IMG/VR virus record: IMGVR_UViG_3300044641_003711
Span: 1 to 37,383 of that record
Reading direction: 5' to 3' (one strand)
Origin: a virus
DNA: 37,383 nucleotides
In this document: in pieces, positions 34,895 to 37,383 of the stretch
How the letters are laid out: each line of letters begins with the position of its first letter
How positions within the stretch are numbered: the first letter of the stretch is position 1
Notes under the pieces: model-generated
Seen by the model: the letters and a program-made list of their open reading frames with translations, nothing else
The model's database searches: none
What the model was told of the DNA's origin: nothing
Program-made: the position numbers and the translations under genes

Positions 34895-36493
34895 CTAGAT
34901 CGTGGTCGTCTGCGTGTACGCAACTTCGCACCAATAAGTGCCGTCGAACACTAGCAGCATGGCGCCGCCAATGTCGATCTTGACGGTAACCGCGCTCAAC
35001 GAAAGCGCATACGTGGCTCCGCGCTGTAACTCAATGTAGTTTGCTGCACTGATGTTACGCAGAAGCACGGTCTGACCAGCTACCGCTCCAGCCGTCAAAA
35101 TGGTGGGCGTCGAGGTCAGCGTGTAATTGCCGCCGGTCACGTCAAACGGCAAATAAGTAGTGGTCGGATCAAAGTCTGCCGTAGCTGCCGTGATTGTCTG
35201 CGTAGCCTTGGGCGTGAGAACCGTGGGACCGTTGACGTGCGTCTTAATGTTGGTCGTCGCAAGCCTGACCGATGCCGTGACACTGTCTCCAACGTAAACG
35301 GTGCCGTCAGTTGTTCCATCGCCACCACGGATTGTGACATCTCCACCGGTAGCATTCGTCAGTTGGTTGGTGCCGCCAAGGATGTAGACATCACCGCCAT
35401 TGCGGCCACCGCCGCCGCTGCCGCCCTCAACGTAAGCGTCGCCACCTGCGGTCGCGCTAGGCCCAGCAAAGCCTCCCTTGAGCCTTACAAGGCCACCGTT
35501 GCCCGTGCCGAGCCCCGTGCCGCCCGTGACCTCTGCGGTGCCGCCAGGCCCATTACTGGACGATCCTTGACCGCCCTGCACGTAGGCGCTGCCGCCAGAC
35601 CAGTTGCCGGTTCCACCGTCGCCGCCGAGCAGGTAGACAGAACCACCACCACCGCCAGACACCGCGCTAGATCCGGTGCCGCCTCGCACCCGGATGTCTC
35701 CACCGCGAATGTCCACGCCAAAAAAGCCGCCGGTTGCCGTGCCCGCAAGGATGCCGATGCTGCGGTCCACGTTGGTGACGGTGTTTGTATTGTCATCCAT
35801 GCGGAAGTACGTCATGCCTGAGCCGTTCAAGACCCGGATGTACGTTTCGCCTGGGGGATCAAACAAGCTGAAAATCGCCGCCAATCCGTTGGGGTTGGGA
35901 TAGGTACTGCCGGTGTAGCCGAGGACGCCGCCAGCGGGGCCGCTAGGCGTTGCCGTAGGCGCGGAACTTGTCCAACCCGTTCCTGTGCTAGTCAGCACGT
36001 TGCCAATCGTGCCGGGGCTCGAGAGTCCCGTGCCGCCGTTAGCCGCCGCCACCACGCCCGTTAGAGCAATGTTGCGAGTCGTAGTGCCCGTAGCGGACAG
36101 AGGCGAGGTCGCCGTAACGCCACTGATTTTGTTGTTGAATGTGACCCAGTCAGCCGCCGACAGGTAGCCATCAGCCGTCGAGGTGGCTTGCGGGATTGAC
36201 AGCACGCCAGACACAACCGTCAACGGCGGCAGCACACTAGTGATGAACCCGCCACCACCAGACCCAGGCGCCCACTCGCTACCGCTCCACACAAGCGACT
36301 GACCGCTCGTAGGCGCAACCGCAGACACGTTGCGACCTTGCAAACCCTTGACTGTTGGACTCTCAAGTGGCCCCGTCAGGTCGCCCTGCACGTTGCGGAG
36401 GATCGGATTGAACGCCGCAGCGAGCTGATCCTGCAAACGGTTCAGCGAGTCGTCGCTGCTGAAGATGCGGGACAGTCGCTTGATCGTCGGCAT
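34895..36493 (-). CDS. Gly-repeat tail fibre/spike (532 aa)
   Basis: Residues 1-80 link to the virion (S-R-I-F-S-S-D-D-S-L-N-R-L-Q-D). Fibre-type A-A-N-G-G-T-G-L-S-S motifs lie near 150, a segment common in phage fibres. Residues 264-391 contain eight GG-x5-GG units (for example G-G-D-I-R-V-R-G-G, G-G-S-A-Y-V-Q-G-G) about every 16-19 residues, a probable β-roll or polyglycine-II-like adhesin core. The last 110 residues are a β-sandwich-like C-terminus (L-L-V-F-D-G-T-Y-W-C-E-V-A). It starts at TAATG, just at the upstream stop. Confidence 0.7.
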   Translation of the reverse strand: MPTIKRLSRIFSSDDSLNRLQDQLAAAFNPILRNVQGDLTGPLESPTVKGLQGRNVSAVAPTSGQSLVWSGSEWAPGSGGGGFITSVLPPLTVVSGVLSIPQATSTADGYLSAADWVTFNNKISGVTATSPLSATGTTTRNIALTGVVAAANGGTGLSSPGTIGNVLTSTGTGWTSSAPTATPSGPAGGVLGYTGSTYPNPNGLAAIFSLFDPPGETYIRVLNGSGMTYFRMDDNTNTVTNVDRSIGILAGTATGGFFGVDIRGGDIRVRGGTGSSAVSGGGGGSVYLLGGDGGTGNWSGGSAYVQGGQGSSSNGPGGTAEVTGGTGLGTGNGGLVRLKGGFAGPSATAGGDAYVEGGSGGGGRNGGDVYILGGTNQLTNATGGDVTIRGGDGTTDGTVYVGDSVTASVRLATTNIKTHVNGPTVLTPKATQTITAATADFDPTTTYLPFDVTGGNYTLTSTPTILTAGAVAGQTVLLRNISAANYIELQRGATYALSLSAVTVKIDIGGAMLLVFDGTYWCEVAYTQTTTI

Positions 36494-37383
36494 TACGGGA
36501 TACCACCGCCGCCGCCAAAGCCGTTACCAAACGGCCAAGTGCCGTTGGTCCACTGCACGTCAGCAATCGTAGCCGGCGAGCCAGCGTCGCGGTTCTCAGC
36601 AGCGGCCTCAATGCGACGGATCAGCGCCTGCTTCTGCAACTGGAGAACCGACGTGTCGGACTCCTCCTTCTGAAGCATCTTGATGCCGACATCGGTCACA
36701 ACGTACTCGAGCCAGCCGCTGATGCCGTCAGCGACCTGGGAGCCGTTGCTCAACGTGCTGGACGAGAACTGGAGCCGCGTTGAGGCGCCGAGCGGAGTCG
36801 AGCCGCCCACAGCAAGCGCGAGGTCAACCGCATCATCCTGCACCAGCGTTACAACCGCGCCGTTGCTGGTAGCCGACACGTCCACAATGCTAGCAGCGTT
36901 GATCGCAGCAGCGATGCTTGCAGCGGTTGCAATGTTGTTGCCCGCCGCAATCGTCCACTGCGCGCCAGCGGTCAGAGTCGTCGCGCCAATCGTGATGAAG
37001 TCACCCGCAATCGGGTCGGCCACCGTCAGCGTGGTCTGATCCACCAACTGCGACAGGCGCGGCACGTACCAGATGCGGATCGTCTGACCCGTCTGCGGCG
37101 AGGGCGTGAACCACAGCTTGTTGCCGCTGATCCGGTAGCGCAGGTTCGTCACACCGATCCACGTCTGCACGTTGGCGGTGGAGTACCGATTGCGCTCAGC
37201 CAGCGTAAACGGGCGCAGCGACACGTAGCCGTCAGGGCCGCTGCTGATCTCCAGGTCCACGCCGAGAAGCTTGAAAAAGTCGTCAGGGAGGTCGTATCTC
37301 GACACGTTCCCCTGGAGTTGGAACGAATACTCCTTCATGTAGTAGTCGTTGCCGTACTTCTGCACCAACAGGTCGTACAACTC
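36493..37383 (-). CDS. Adaptor/tail-tube-A-like protein, 5' end cut by window
   Basis: The frame continues past the right edge, so the N-terminus is missing. It contains Y-G-N-D-Y-Y-M-K-E-Y-S-F-Q-L, then R-Y-D-L-P-D-D-F-F-K-L-L-G-V-D and S-L-R-P-F-T-L-A-E-R-N-R-Y. These match my memory of phage adaptor/tail-tubular-A proteins joining portal and nozzle. Residues ~110-175 form an inserted β-region with G-D-F-I-T-I-G-A-T-T-L and A-A-S-I-A-A-A-I-N-A-A. The C-terminal K-M-L-Q-K-E-E-S-D-T-S-V-L-Q-L is a helical end. A Gly-rich tail closes it. Confidence 0.75.
   Translation of the reverse strand, partial: ELYDLLVQKYGNDYYMKEYSFQLQGNVSRYDLPDDFFKLLGVDLEISSGPDGYVSLRPFTLAERNRYSTANVQTWIGVTNLRYRISGNKLWFTPSPQTGQTIRIWYVPRLSQLVDQTTLTVADPIAGDFITIGATTLTAGAQWTIAAGNNIATAASIAAAINAASIVDVSATSNGAVVTLVQDDAVDLALAVGGSTPLGASTRLQFSSSTLSNGSQVADGISGWLEYVVTDVGIKMLQKEESDTSVLQLQKQALIRRIEAAAENRDAGSPATIADVQWTNGTWPFGNGFGGGGGIP

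Noticed and set aside
35237-35821. Rightward frame within the tail fibre region
   Set aside because: It is antisense to the Gly-repeat fibre and shows Thr/Ala/Arg-rich shadow sequence.
1-37383. CRISPR array, integrase or transposon
   Set aside because: No repeat-spacer pattern, recombinase catalytic signature or transposase-like gene could be seen. The direct repeats present are short and not spaced like CRISPR.

Overview
The window is a GC-rich stretch of a tailed double-stranded DNA phage genome (or prophage/metagenomic phage contig). Evidence: a small terminase subunit, a DnaC-type helicase loader next to an initiator-like protein, a RecT/Redβ annealing protein with a Cas4/RecB-like exonuclease, SSB, RusA, an M15 endolysin, an overlapping spanin-like pair, and a run of very large virion genes. 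There is no long tape-measure gene with tail-assembly partners. Three consecutive Ala-rich ejection-type proteins plus an adaptor and a large nozzle-type protein suggest a short-tailed (podovirus-like) virion. The host cannot be named; GC content and codon use suggest a GC-rich bacterium. No integrase is visible.

Layout. (1) 1-2922, rightward: small accessory genes behind a good sigma70-like promoter (344-372), including a cysteine-rich DUF7227-like protein and two repeated intergenic elements, closed by an intrinsic terminator. (2) 2922-11291, leftward: a dense block with a Cro-like repressor, a small membrane protein, a replication initiator with candidate origin repeats inside its gene, a helicase loader, several small genes, a PAPS-reductase-like PP-loop protein, RusA, zinc-finger and HTH proteins, a GNAT enzyme and TerS. 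Many starts overlap the preceding stop (ATGA, GTGA or TGATG). (3) 11292-11485: divergent control region with a promoter and symmetric operators. (4) 11486-18643, rightward: SSAP, exonuclease, winged-helix protein, many small coupled genes, SSB and a terminator, then an RHH regulator, a C5-type DNA methyltransferase, two small phage proteins and tRNA-Leu(CAA) plus tRNA-Asn(GTT). (5) 18695-37383, leftward late genes, read from the right edge: adaptor/tail-tube-A-like protein (cut by the window end), Gly-rich fibre, second fibre-like protein, nozzle-type protein, three ejection-type proteins (358, 671 and 1371 aa), zinc-motif structural protein, two small or LamG-like virion proteins, M15 endolysin, coiled-coil and membrane proteins, a spanin-like overlapping pair and a DUF5872-like protein.

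How it fits together. The Cro-like protein and the 11.4 kb switch probably divide early transcription between a leftward replication arm and a rightward recombination/modification arm. The late arm runs leftward toward the tRNAs. The portal, capsid and large terminase genes are not in the window and presumably lie beyond the right edge, so TerS is separated from them and sits at the end of the replication arm. The most unusual signals are the 12-bp iteron-like array inside the initiator gene, nested palindromes in that gene's leader, an operator array before the RHH gene, eight GG-x5-GG repeats in the fibre, an endolysin with a DnaJ-like zinc motif, and AAAAGTGCG-type repeats downstream of terS.
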